From Laspinema palackyanum D2a (GTDB lineage Bacteria; Cyanobacteriota; Cyanobacteriia; Cyanobacteriales; Laspinemataceae): a DNA stretch of 64,000 nucleotides. The position numbers and the translations under genes are program-made. Of the stretch, positions 9,862 through 18,077 are shown one piece after another (within the stretch, counting starts at the first letter, position 1; the number at the start of each line of letters is the position of its first letter). The notes beneath the pieces were generated by a model. It saw only the letters and a list, made by a program, of their open reading frames with translations. It had not been told where the DNA came from and ran no database searches. The stretch is taken from positions 33,065-97,064 of the forward strand of contig JAMXFF010000031.1 of NCBI GenBank assembly GCA_025370845.1, given 5' to 3'.

Positions 9862-10884
9862 ATGTTTAAATACCAGATTTTAATTCGACCTTTGGGGGCA
9901 ATGTACGGAAGTGCAGGAGGCTTTTTGTCCCCCGAAAACTTAGTCGGTCGTTCTGGGGCTAAGTTTCCCCCGGACGCGGCAACGTTGGCTGGACTTTTTT
10001 TTAGCGCTTATTACCATAACCCAAAAGTCAAAACAGAACTGAAAGAAAACTTGTATGTAGCGGGTCCTTTTTGGGCCCCCAACTCTAAGCTGAATAAAAT
10101 TTGCGTACCGATTCCTTGGACCCTAGTCATGGGCGAAGAGCAATGGGATAGATGGGAAGTTAAATGGGAGAAGGGGGAACTCACTTGGCATCGGCAAAAT
10201 TCCGACCTTGATCCCGATTATACCTGGCAATCTATCTTAGACTGGGACGATCCCCCAGGTATTAAAAAAAGTTACCAGAATGCTCAAAATTCGCTTCCCA
10301 AAAATCCCTGGACTTACTCCCCTTTCTTGCATCCCCAGATGAAAAAAACAGAACGTAGCGTACAGCAAGAAGGAGGCTTATTCTTAGAAAATACCGTGCA
10401 AGTCAACCCGGATATTTATTTAGTGTACCTCTCTAGCTATCCTCTGGAACCGGGATGGTATCGATTTGGAGGCGAGAGTCATTTAGTTGAGATAGAATGT
10501 CGAGACCTGAAAGGGAAAATGAAGGAACGCTTACAAGAACCCATTCAGCAAAGTTTTGCATTAATTGTTCCCGGTGTTTGGGGGTCTAATCGATTTTCCT
10601 ATCGGTCTCCCTATCATGCTAACTGTAAGGATTTTCCAAAACCCTTACAAATGTTAACAGACAAACCTATTCCCTATCGGTATAGTGCTGGCGGGCAACT
10701 TACCCGAGGGCGTTATGCTGTACCCGCAGGTAGCGTTTATATCCTAGAAAAACCCATTGGTAAACCTTGGTCAGATTGGCCGAAAAAATGGTTTCCGCAA
10801 AATGGATTTCTCAAGCACCTTGGAGGAGGCTTGTGCTTGCCCATCGCAGTTCCCGGTTTAGATGATAGCAAAGGAGTGGCATAA
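9862..10884 (+). CDS. cmr3: Cmr3-like RAMP protein
   Basis: This is the Cmr3-type subunit, which in Cmr complexes sits next to Cas10 and binds the crRNA 5' tag. I place the start at 9862 (MFKYQILIRPLGAM) rather than the upstream in-frame ATG at 9811, because that one overlaps cmr2 and adds a peptide outside the family. The resulting 340 residues fit Cmr3. The N-terminus carries the family-like LIRPLGAM..G..GFLSPENLVG segment and FPPDAATLAGLFFSA; a second glycine-rich region lies near the C-terminus. The stop overlaps the cmr4 start (ATAATG), indicating translational coupling. Assignment rests on these motifs and on operon position. Confidence 0.85.
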   Translation: MFKYQILIRPLGAMYGSAGGFLSPENLVGRSGAKFPPDAATLAGLFFSAYYHNPKVKTELKENLYVAGPFWAPNSKLNKICVPIPWTLVMGEEQWDRWEVKWEKGELTWHRQNSDLDPDYTWQSILDWDDPPGIKKSYQNAQNSLPKNPWTYSPFLHPQMKKTERSVQQEGGLFLENTVQVNPDIYLVYLSSYPLEPGWYRFGGESHLVEIECRDLKGKMKERLQEPIQQSFALIVPGVWGSNRFSYRSPYHANCKDFPKPLQMLTDKPIPYRYSAGGQLTRGRYAVPAGSVYILEKPIGKPWSDWPKKWFPQNGFLKHLGGGLCLPIAVPGLDDSKGVA

Positions 10885-11762
10885 TGTATCGCAAAGGTTA
10901 CGGAGTGATTGAAACCCTCGCCCCCTTGCACGTGGGCGCAACTACCGGAGAAGAAACAGGCAACCTCAATCTAATTTTTCGAGACCAATTCACTCAAACG
11001 GGTATCGTCCCAGGGAGTTCAATTCGCGGTCGGTTACGTTCTGATTTGTATTTATCCAACGAGGAAGGGAAAACACTCGCTGAGGATTGGTACGGTCGCC
11101 CAGCAGAACGCAATAAAGATATAGAATTCGAGTCTCGCATCAAAATCGAACAAGCCTCTGTCCTGTGGTTGCCGGTATTTTGTCCAGGACAACCTGTGGT
11201 TTGGATAAGCTGCCCGAGGTTGTTGATGCGCTATCAGCGAATTGCTCCGGACAAAAATTTGAAGAAGATTCCCAAACCTTATACCAGTTCTCTGGGCTTG
11301 GAAGGACGAAAACTTAAAACAAAAGAAGCGCAAAAAAAAGCAGGGGGCAAAGAAGTTTTATTTTTCAACTTTGGTTTTGTCAGCATTGAGAATCAGCAAG
11401 ATTTATCCGCTTGGTTTCCCCTAGAAGCCATGTTCGGCTACGGTGAGACCAAAGACCTTCCCGCCTTGATAGTTGAAGACAAAGATATGGGCATGATTCA
11501 CGATATGGCGCTTTATCGTCAAAGTCGTGTTGCTTTGCAAAAGGGCCAAAAAGTAGTAGATGACCGGGCCTTTTTTAATGTAGAAGCTTTACCAGAAGGC
11601 ACAGTTATGGTGTTCCCCTTTGGTATCAAAGATAGCCAAAATAGCGATAAGAAGCTAGACTGGAAACCCCTCCATAATAACACCGAAGGAGATATCTATT
11701 TAGGAGGGCTAGAGTCGGTAGGTTTTGGTCACTGCTATATGACACTTAGGGGGCTGCAATAA
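10884..11762 (+). CDS. cmr4: Cmr4-like backbone RAMP protein
   Basis: This 292-residue RAMP protein forms the filament that holds the crRNA guide in Cmr complexes. It shows the family start APLHVG (13-18) and the RNA-binding PGSSIRG loop (43-49). In Cmr4 and Csm3 a conserved aspartate 15 residues before PGSS cuts target RNA every 6 nt. Gap-free alignment on the RD...PGSS block puts L28 at that place (segment GNLNLIFRD, 26-34), flanked by N27 and N29, with no Asp. The protein may therefore bind but not cut target RNA. It is translationally coupled on both sides (cmr3 stop and start overlap; next start overlaps its stop). The Cmr4 identity is firm; loss of catalysis is inference from one motif. 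Confidence 0.88.
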   Translation: MYRKGYGVIETLAPLHVGATTGEETGNLNLIFRDQFTQTGIVPGSSIRGRLRSDLYLSNEEGKTLAEDWYGRPAERNKDIEFESRIKIEQASVLWLPVFCPGQPVVWISCPRLLMRYQRIAPDKNLKKIPKPYTSSLGLEGRKLKTKEAQKKAGGKEVLFFNFGFVSIENQQDLSAWFPLEAMFGYGETKDLPALIVEDKDMGMIHDMALYRQSRVALQKGQKVVDDRAFFNVEALPEGTVMVFPFGIKDSQNSDKKLDWKPLHNNTEGDIYLGGLESVGFGHCYMTLRGLQ

Positions 11763-12205
11763 TGGCTTTACACGCTTACAATTTAGATAGAATCGCCCAA
11801 CAGATTGTCCTTAAGTATCGCGATCAAAAGGTACTGAATGAATCTCACAAAATGCGCCAGACTGCTGTGTTTGGATTGGAGCGATTTTGGGGCGAACATT
11901 TGCGCTTGCTGGCAAAACCTGAGACACGGGATGCCGGACAATATTGGCGGGATACTTGGAAAGAATTAGCCAATATCATGGCAAAAGCAGGAATTGCTGT
12001 CCCGAACGATTCCGTGGAGCCAAATAACACTGGACAAATCCGGGAAATGGCAGAAAAGCTTTGGAATGACGAGGAATTTTCCAGGGACGATCGCCAATTT
12101 ACCCTAGCAGTCCTAATTCAGTTATGCGATAGCTTAGTCTGGTGGACGCAACGGTACAAGAAAAAAGCAGAACGCGATGCTGAGGTGACTACCAATGAAT
12201 CCTGA
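11762..12205 (+). CDS. cmr5: Cmr5-like small subunit
   Basis: This 147-residue, mostly alpha-helical, charged protein is encoded between cmr4 and the double-RAMP gene. Small helical subunits in this position (Cmr5/Csm2) line the inside of the type III complex and contact target RNA. There is no diagnostic motif; helices such as RIAQQIVLKYRDQKVL and FTLAVLIQLCDSLVWW, the length and the position support the call. The reading frame overlaps its neighbours by 1 and 11 nt. Confidence 0.7.
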   Translation: MALHAYNLDRIAQQIVLKYRDQKVLNESHKMRQTAVFGLERFWGEHLRLLAKPETRDAGQYWRDTWKELANIMAKAGIAVPNDSVEPNNTGQIREMAEKLWNDEEFSRDDRQFTLAVLIQLCDSLVWWTQRYKKKAERDAEVTTNES

Positions 12206-14063
12206 AGAAATCCCTTTGATGTTTCAAGCTCAAATTAATGGACGCTGCCAACTCCAGCGGAATGAATCCAAGCAGCGCCATCAAGCTTATGATTGGAAAG
12301 ATGAATGGACAAAACCCTATCCCAAACCGGATATCAAACCCATTGCACCCTCCCAATCCGTCAAAGTCAATCCTTTCGCCCGCCCGTCTAAAGAGACCCC
12401 TGTTAGTTTAACATTAGAACAAAAAAGATTAGGCCAACCTCCTCAATTTGGAAAAAGAGTACAAACCCACGAATATTCGATTCGTTGGCGTTTGGTGTGT
12501 AACAGCGGTCAAGATGAGACGATAATTCGTCCAACGATTGGGGCAAAAGGCTATCCCTATTACCCAGGTTCTAGTATGAAAGGGGCGTTTAAGCAAGCTT
12601 GCAATCCAGAACAATCGTTGGCCTATTGTGGCGGCCCAATCATTCAAGATGGCGAAAAAAGGACCCAACCCGGTTTACTCCGGTTTCATGGAGGCTATCC
12701 GATTGATACATCTTGGACTCAGCGGCTTGTAGACCCGGTTCATGGCCAAGAAGCCAAGCAAGTGATACAGGACCAGACCACCAATGCTAATGTGCAAATT
12801 TCACTGTATCGCGTTACCTTGCGCTTCGGAATTTCTAGCGATCGCCTACCCGCCAATGACCCGAAATGGAAGGAAATTTGGCAAATTTGGGAAAAAGCTC
12901 TTTCCCAAGGATTAGGCAGCCGGGTGAGTGCCGGATACGGTTATTTTAACGTTTCTCAGCCCCAGGGACTGCTCCAAGTGGCACTGACCGGAACCGGAGT
13001 AGCTTCGACTTTACTCGCAAAAGAACAACTCACCGATGAAGCTTCTCCCTCAGAATTTCGTCCAAATATGTTTAAAGCAGCATTGCGTGGTCATACCCTC
13101 CGGTTGTTGGGTGGCCTGAGCGATCCGTTAACTGCCCAATACTTGACTAAAATTCTCTGGGGAGGATTTGGCGATCGCCTTCCCAATCCTAACAATTCTC
13201 GACCGCTTGCCACCCGTAATGTTCAATATGGTTCCATTCAAGGAGTATTAGGCGTTCATTTTGAGGGGGATAGAGAAGATATTTTATCTTGCCACGAATA
13301 TAAACCCCAAAAGAAGGCAGGCAATCGCCAAGAACCCCAGGTTCAATACACTCCAATTTACGACCTCAAACAAGGGACTCTCCGCATCCTCCTGACCCAT
13401 CCTGCCGACAATGCCAAAGAATTAACCGACTTGGCAACCCAGTTGGTCCAATTTACCTTACTTTTGGGCGGGTTTGGAAAATCTTGGCGCAGAATTGACC
13501 ATCGCAAATTTTATCCGAACTACACCCAACATAAACCGACGATGGGTTGTCATTGGGAATTTGCACCGGGTTCAGAGCAATTCTATTTACCTATTACCGA
13601 CCTCGCGCAAGTCAGCGAGTTTATCAATTGTCTGCGTGAATCTTTCCGAAATTGGGCCACATCGCAACAGGTTCCCCTGGGCAATAGCCCTGCCAAATCC
13701 TGGCGAGAAGCATGGTATCCTTACCAGACAGGGCAAGCAGGCGTACAGGTATGGGGGCGCATCAGTTCCAACTCCTCCAGTCAGGCAATTCATTGGTTTC
13801 ACCAAGCCTATCAAGGGAACGATTCGATTGCCAAAAAAGATAATATGGACAATCCTTATTTGACGGGAAAACTTAATCAAACCGGCAGAATTTGGCATCG
13901 AATGTATCCCCATTATCAAATTGATGCAGACAACCACTGGCACTCCACCGGAGGGTATGTCGAATTTCTTACAATTTTTCCTGGTGCAGTACAAATGAAT
14001 AGTTACGCCAGCAAGTTTTTGAAATTTCTAGCTGAAGATAGCGATTTTACACGAATTTGGTAA
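12195..14063 (+). CDS. Double-RAMP protein, Cmr6/Cmr1-like fusion
   Basis: This 622-residue protein contains two RAMP units. The first (about 95-255) has the Cmr6-like YYPGSSMKG at 123-130 and a glycine-rich loop GLGSRVSAGYGYF at 239-251. The second (about 285-440) has FKAALRGH, ILWGGFGDR and LLLGGFGKSWRR, which recalls Cmr1. The rest (about 440-622) is another mixed segment of unclear fold. The operon lacks separate cmr1 and cmr6 genes, so this protein may supply both, capping the filament end and the crRNA 3' side. The long Pro/Lys-rich N-terminus (1-80) looks disordered. The CARF-HEPN gene starts 7 bp after its stop. RAMP membership is clear; which half equals which subunit is inferred. 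Confidence 0.75.
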   Translation: MNPEEIPLMFQAQINGRCQLQRNESKQRHQAYDWKDEWTKPYPKPDIKPIAPSQSVKVNPFARPSKETPVSLTLEQKRLGQPPQFGKRVQTHEYSIRWRLVCNSGQDETIIRPTIGAKGYPYYPGSSMKGAFKQACNPEQSLAYCGGPIIQDGEKRTQPGLLRFHGGYPIDTSWTQRLVDPVHGQEAKQVIQDQTTNANVQISLYRVTLRFGISSDRLPANDPKWKEIWQIWEKALSQGLGSRVSAGYGYFNVSQPQGLLQVALTGTGVASTLLAKEQLTDEASPSEFRPNMFKAALRGHTLRLLGGLSDPLTAQYLTKILWGGFGDRLPNPNNSRPLATRNVQYGSIQGVLGVHFEGDREDILSCHEYKPQKKAGNRQEPQVQYTPIYDLKQGTLRILLTHPADNAKELTDLATQLVQFTLLLGGFGKSWRRIDHRKFYPNYTQHKPTMGCHWEFAPGSEQFYLPITDLAQVSEFINCLRESFRNWATSQQVPLGNSPAKSWREAWYPYQTGQAGVQVWGRISSNSSSQAIHWFHQAYQGNDSIAKKDNMDNPYLTGKLNQTGRIWHRMYPHYQIDADNHWHSTGGYVEFLTIFPGAVQMNSYASKFLKFLAEDSDFTRIW

Positions 14064-14070
14064 TCAAACA

Positions 14071-15843
14071 ATGGCAATTTGGATTCTGACAATTGGTGAT
14101 AGCGACGTTCAACTCAACACCGATGACACTTGGCAAGATTTGTACCATGAGGTTATCGAAGAAGATGAAGATTCTATTTTAGCAGAATGCGAAGATTTGG
14201 GAAATACTCCCCCCGAAGATAAAATAACAAAACTGTATCCCGTTCCAGCAAGGGCGCTAGGATTAGTCTATCAACAAGACCTTTTGGAGGAGCATTGGGA
14301 TGAGTTAGTATTTCCTTTACTGGATACCTTTATTCGAGAATTTTCTCAAAATTTAGAGAGGCCCAATTTCGTCCTAATTCTGCTAACCGACCAAACCAAT
14401 ATTTTTACAGACCGTCAAAAAGAACATATTGACTGCCCATTTTGGCAAGATACTGTAGAACTTAAAACCATCATTAGCTATTACTTTTCTAAACATCCTG
14501 GAATCGAACCCATATTTTTGACGATAAAGCCTCAACCCAATAGCCATAGCAAGGTCATGAAAGGGATAGATAATTGGGAGGAAATGTTAAATCTAGTTGA
14601 CCAAACCTTAAACAAAGCTCTCAATGATAATAAAATCAATCCTCAAACTGAACTAGCCTACGTCAGCCACCAAGCGGGAACGCCTGCGATTTCTTCTGCA
14701 CTCCAATTTATCACCATTAGTCAGTTTAAGTCCGTCAAATTTTTGGTTAGTAATCGCTTTTATAGTGACGAGTATGAACTGCAATCCTATCCTACCATCA
14801 TCGAAAGTTCTAACTACTGGCGAGGGTTACAAATTCAAAGGGCAAAACGTTTGATTGAAGCAGGTCAACCCGCTGCTGCCTTAGAAATTATTCACGATTT
14901 GCCTGATATTAGCTTAGGTATTATAGACCAATTGAAAGGTCTGGCCAATCGGTTCAATATGAAAGCAAATCAAGATGCTTCAGGAAACGTCACTGATATC
15001 TCAAAGGAATTTGAACTGGATGTTGCTGCCAGTCGGATTGTAGATGCCCTTGATTTAGTCGAAATTTTACTGAGAAATGAAAGTTATGCCCTCGCAATCA
15101 CAATTTTAGCAGCGGCTCATGAAACATTTTTAAAAGCAGCAATATTGCATTTGGTTTCTGAACTATCCAAGAAACTAGAGATTATTGAATTTCAGGGTAA
15201 TCTGATTCAGCTTCTTTTGATAGAACTGCTGATTTGGGACAATCGTGGATTGTGCCTATCGTCAAAACAGGAGTTGCGTAAACTTCTAAAAAATAAAGGT
15301 CCTAAAAAGCATTTATCTGATTTTTCTACTTTTATTGATGCGGATGAGGAGCTATCTAGTTTAATTATTTTTCTTTCACCCCAACCCCACGATAAAGACT
15401 ATTATAACTGGTCAAAGTATCTCAGTATTCCTAAAGATGATACTAAAACGTGGACCTTAAATAACATTCACGAGAAACGCTATTTCGAGGTTAATAACCA
15501 GCGACTGGTGAAATGGCTGTGGAACTTTGATGCATTAAACGCTTCGTCACCTTGGAAACTGATGGAGTGGATGGGAACTCACAATCGCGATCGCGAACAA
15601 GACAAACGCAATCAACTGATGCACAATCTCCGAGGGGTCACGAAAGCTGAACTCAGCGGTTACTTGCAAGGTAATCCAGAAGAGAAAGATTTGGACAAAA
15701 ACGAGGATATTGTCGAAATTTATGGCAAGTTCATCAAAAAACCGTTTCGCGAGGCTTTACACAAGGTGGGGTTGAGTAAAGACTGTTCTATGGACAATCA
15801 ACTGCAAACCCACCTGAATGATTTAGCGTCACAATTGAAGTAA
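14071..15843 (+). CDS. CARF-HEPN ribonuclease (Csx1/Csm6-like effector)
   Basis: This is the accessory RNase expected to be switched on by cyclic oligoadenylate from Cas10 and to cut RNA non-specifically. The N-terminal part (about 1-250) fits a CARF domain, with YVSHQAGTPAISSALQF around 198-214; the GTP motif at 203-205 is typical of the ligand-binding loop. The C-terminal part (about 300-590) is helical and carries RNQLMH at 513-518, the R-x4-H catalytic signature of HEPN RNases. It is the last gene of the cmr operon, 7 bp after the double-RAMP gene and directly before an intrinsic terminator. The precise subfamily (Csx1, Csm6 or related) cannot be decided by eye. Confidence 0.85.
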   Translation: MAIWILTIGDSDVQLNTDDTWQDLYHEVIEEDEDSILAECEDLGNTPPEDKITKLYPVPARALGLVYQQDLLEEHWDELVFPLLDTFIREFSQNLERPNFVLILLTDQTNIFTDRQKEHIDCPFWQDTVELKTIISYYFSKHPGIEPIFLTIKPQPNSHSKVMKGIDNWEEMLNLVDQTLNKALNDNKINPQTELAYVSHQAGTPAISSALQFITISQFKSVKFLVSNRFYSDEYELQSYPTIIESSNYWRGLQIQRAKRLIEAGQPAAALEIIHDLPDISLGIIDQLKGLANRFNMKANQDASGNVTDISKEFELDVAASRIVDALDLVEILLRNESYALAITILAAAHETFLKAAILHLVSELSKKLEIIEFQGNLIQLLLIELLIWDNRGLCLSSKQELRKLLKNKGPKKHLSDFSTFIDADEELSSLIIFLSPQPHDKDYYNWSKYLSIPKDDTKTWTLNNIHEKRYFEVNNQRLVKWLWNFDALNASSPWKLMEWMGTHNRDREQDKRNQLMHNLRGVTKAELSGYLQGNPEEKDLDKNEDIVEIYGKFIKKPFREALHKVGLSKDCSMDNQLQTHLNDLASQLK

Positions 15844-15851
15844 TGTAAAAC

Positions 15852-15892
15852 CCCCGGCTGTCGTAACGAACCGGGGTGGAATTCTTTTTTTT
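15852..15892 (+). terminator. intrinsic terminator of the cmr operon
   Basis: A CCCCGG/CCGGGG stem (15852-15857 and 15871-15876) is followed after eight bases by a run of eight T (15885-15892). It begins 9 bp after the CARF-HEPN stop codon and separates the rightward operon from the leftward small membrane protein gene. Confidence 0.8.
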
Positions 15893-15893
15893 C

Positions 15894-16127
15894 TTATTTG
15901 CGATCGTCATCGCGCTTGTTGCTGCGCTTAACGAATCGTTTGACGCATTCGTGAATCCGACTAGCGTTTTGCACCGTCACAGTCTTATTGACCGTTAACT
16001 GGCAGCAAATCGAAGTCACTGGATCTGTTACAGCAGCCACAATGACTATCATGAGGGCAACCTCAACCAGCACCACAAGGATGCCATTCAAGTCATTTTT
16101 AGGGTTATTGTTTTCGGGTTTTTGCAT
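15894..16127 (-). CDS. small single-span membrane protein, unknown
   Basis: This 77-residue protein has a polar N-terminus, one hydrophobic segment (about 16-40, GILVVLVEVALMIVIVAAV) and a strongly basic C-terminal tail (RFVKRSNKRDDDRK). A good ribosome binding site (AGGAGA, 8 nt before the ATG) supports translation. It is convergent with the cmr operon and downstream of the cas2/HTH genes on the same strand. I do not recognise the family. Membrane proteins are common accessories of type III loci, but nothing here proves a link. Confidence 0.5.
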   Translation of the reverse strand: MQKPENNNPKNDLNGILVVLVEVALMIVIVAAVTDPVTSICCQLTVNKTVTVQNASRIHECVKRFVKRSNKRDDDRK

Positions 16128-16383
16128 TGGGTAGTCTCCTGTAGCGCTTTCCCTGTAGTGGTTTTATCCACCCTAGGGGAACAACATATCTCTGTTCTTA
16201 CGCTTGGGACTTCCTTTGCTTTGACCGACTTTTCCCTTTATCGATGACTGGCTGTTCTTCTATCGTATTCAACCCGATTTCAAATGTCAAGTCTTTCTCT
16301 AACAACTTGGAAATTCAACTGCCATTGGAGGGGGAATCTCTAGCTCCAGTCCCGAGAGTGAGCAGGTACTCCCAATTGTCGCA

Positions 16384-16590
16384 CTAGAGATACTGGGTCC
16401 AAGGGCAACCGTCTGAATGCAAGTTAACCCTCCGCAGCCGGACTTGGCTGGGCGAACGTCTGCATATTTCCACGATAGTTTCTTGGGTGACTTCCCATTT
16501 TTGGTAGAACTCCCAGGAGGTCATGGAAAGCTGGCATTGGCAATAGCTACGGATGATTCTTTGTTCCCGTTTTCCAATCGCTTGTGGCAT
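16384..16590 (-). CDS. small HTH protein downstream of cas2
   Basis: This 68-residue protein is started at 16590 (MPQAIGKREQ) because AGGAGA lies six bases before this ATG and overlaps the cas2 stop codon; the ATG at 16608 lacks such a site. Residues about 28-52 (WEFYQKWEVTQETIVEICRRSPSQV) look like a helix-turn-helix of the kind found in short cyanobacterial DNA-binding proteins. The C-terminus (RRVNLHSDGCPWTQYL) does not continue the pattern and may result from an old frameshift. It appears translationally coupled to cas2, so it may regulate or assist the adaptation genes. Confidence 0.55.
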   Translation of the reverse strand: MPQAIGKREQRIIRSYCQCQLSMTSWEFYQKWEVTQETIVEICRRSPSQVRLRRVNLHSDGCPWTQYL

Positions 16591-16600
16591 TCGGAATCTC

Positions 16601-16879
16601 CTAGGCAATAATTACCGGGTCATCAATGGCGAAGGTAGGTTGTATTCCGAGGATTTGGACTTTTTGGCGACAGTGGGCGGAAAGAGGATAAAATCTCAGT
16701 TGGTCTTGCCGTTTATTTAGCAGTTTGAACAGGCGCTTTTGGAGTTGGTCGTATTGGTTGTCATCTAGGACGGCTTCAAAAACTGATTTTTGCACTCGCA
16801 TTCCGTAGGTTTCCAAAAGTTTGGCGACTCGGTTACGGCGGTTGTCTTCTACGATGTCGTAGCAAATCAGATAGAACAT
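16601..16879 (-). CDS. cas2: Cas2 CRISPR adaptation protein
   Basis: This 92-residue Cas2 forms the dimer that bridges two Cas1 dimers in the spacer integrase. The ferredoxin-like fold starts with MFYLICYDI; D8 is the conserved acidic residue. The typical RVAKLLETYGMRVQKSVFEA segment follows, and the length is normal. It is the only cas2 in the window, 93 bp downstream of the second cas1 on the same strand, so it presumably serves both Cas1 proteins. A Shine-Dalgarno-like AGGAG lies about 17 nt before the start, which is farther than usual. Confidence 0.95.
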   Translation of the reverse strand: MFYLICYDIVEDNRRNRVAKLLETYGMRVQKSVFEAVLDDNQYDQLQKRLFKLLNKRQDQLRFYPLSAHCRQKVQILGIQPTFAIDDPVIIA

Positions 16880-16972
16880 GGGTTTCCAGTTTTTTCTCCT
16901 TCCCGGCAGGGGCGGCGAGGGGAGCCTGAGTGAATAGCTCCCTCACCGATTTGTGGGCTTGAGTTTAGGCGA

Positions 16973-18034
16973 TTAGAGGACGGGTACGGGTAGCAGAGAT
17001 TCGCCTTGGGGTTGTGGGGCAGTTGCTGACGTGGAGACGGGCTTGGGCGTCCACTTGAGCAGGGCAGGACGATAGGGGGTATCTAGGCACAAACTGCGCT
17101 GGTACTGGCGAATTTGATGACGGAGGCATTGGCGGTAGGTTTGGTTGCCGGTGACCAAGGTGGCTAGTTGTTGCTCCCAAGCCGCAATAAACTGATGCAG
17201 CGGTTGATGATGACCATTGCCATTGCCATTGCCGTTGCCATTGCCATTGCCATTGCCATTGCCATTGCCGTTGCCGTTGCCATTGTGAGTCGAATTCGTG
17301 TGAGACAGAACGAACTCCAGGGCGAGACGGTCCACTAGGATTACAGTCCAATCTAGGGTTAGGTCCCGCACAAGAGGCAGGTTTTCTCCATCGCTCAGGT
17401 GCAATCCGCCGAGGTTGGCATCCAGTCCGATTTCTAGCAGAAACCCTTGTCCGACTTGTTCTAACAAGGCTTGACCCAGATGCCAGAGGTTATCTACTGG
17501 CATGGCGGATTCTAGGGTGTTCAGCCAGAGCCACTCGCGCAAAGCCGGATAGTAAATTTGGTTGACCGTGGCCAGGTGGCTACGCAGTTGCGGAAGACTG
17601 GCGGCGGGAATTTCATCCAGGAAAAGCTCAATGGCCTCTAACGCAATTTCTACGGTGGGGCAAACGCACGAGTTAAGCGACAACAACAATGCGCGACGAT
17701 TATGCAACGTGGCACTGACGATTCGTTCGGCGATGTTTTGCATGAACTCGGGGTCCCCAGCGCGTTGGAGTTGTTGGGTCAGATAAGGGGTATCCGAGTC
17801 CAGGTGAAGCCGTCCTAGATACCGACCCTCAGCATCCAGAAATAAGACGGGCAGAGCGTGGGAGAAAGCTAAGGCAGTGGCTTCTCCGGTGATTTCGCAC
17901 CCGTGGAATAGGACGATGTGGCTCGTCATTTTCGCCAACACTCGCCGCTGCAATTGCTGATGATGCCACAACTCAAAAACTTGACGTTTGGCTTGCAGAA
18001 TCGAACCGGGTTGGGTGAGGTAGATTGCGGTCAT
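16973..18034 (-). CDS. cas1: Stand-alone Cas1 with altered active site and (Asn-Gly)12 linker
   Basis: This 353-residue Cas1 homologue has a normal N-terminal beta domain (SHIVLFHGCEITGEATALA, AEGRYLGRLHL). The C-terminal catalytic domain keeps H212 (GGLH) and D224 (RDLTLDW), exactly 12 residues apart as in the RT-Cas1. The first metal ligand is lost: where RT-Cas1 has RGYEGKAASAYF with E490, this protein has RSHLATVNQIYY, placing L154 there. Residues 251-274 are twelve Asn-Gly pairs that interrupt the C-terminal helices. A C-terminal Pro-rich tail of about 30 residues follows. The gene lies between array 2 and cas2 and shares an upstream element with RT-Cas1. It may be a structural, non-catalytic partner; this is inference from the residue change. 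Confidence 0.9.
   Translation of the reverse strand: MTAIYLTQPGSILQAKRQVFELWHHQQLQRRVLAKMTSHIVLFHGCEITGEATALAFSHALPVLFLDAEGRYLGRLHLDSDTPYLTQQLQRAGDPEFMQNIAERIVSATLHNRRALLLSLNSCVCPTVEIALEAIELFLDEIPAASLPQLRSHLATVNQIYYPALREWLWLNTLESAMPVDNLWHLGQALLEQVGQGFLLEIGLDANLGGLHLSDGENLPLVRDLTLDWTVILVDRLALEFVLSHTNSTHNGNGNGNGNGNGNGNGNGNGNGNGHHQPLHQFIAAWEQQLATLVTGNQTYRQCLRHQIRQYQRSLCLDTPYRPALLKWTPKPVSTSATAPQPQGESLLPVPVL
17213..17284. repeat. hexanucleotide microsatellite inside cas1
   Basis: There are twelve units of a 6-bp repeat (ATTGCC on the plus strand, GGCAAT in the coding sense) with GTT instead of ATT in three units. It encodes the Asn-Gly linker. Unit number could change by slippage without shifting the frame. 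Confidence 0.95.
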
Positions 18035-18077
18035 GGTTCCAGTTGAACGCTACATTTCCAGCATCGCAACTGAGTAT

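Noticed and set aside
15852..15892. Possibility that the hairpin is a riboswitch or CRISPR-related RNA
   Set aside because: Short GC stem followed by eight T directly after an operon is adequately explained as a terminator.
16965..17351. 128-codon minus-strand frame with QWQWQW repeats
   Set aside because: Out-of-frame reading of the cas1 microsatellite.
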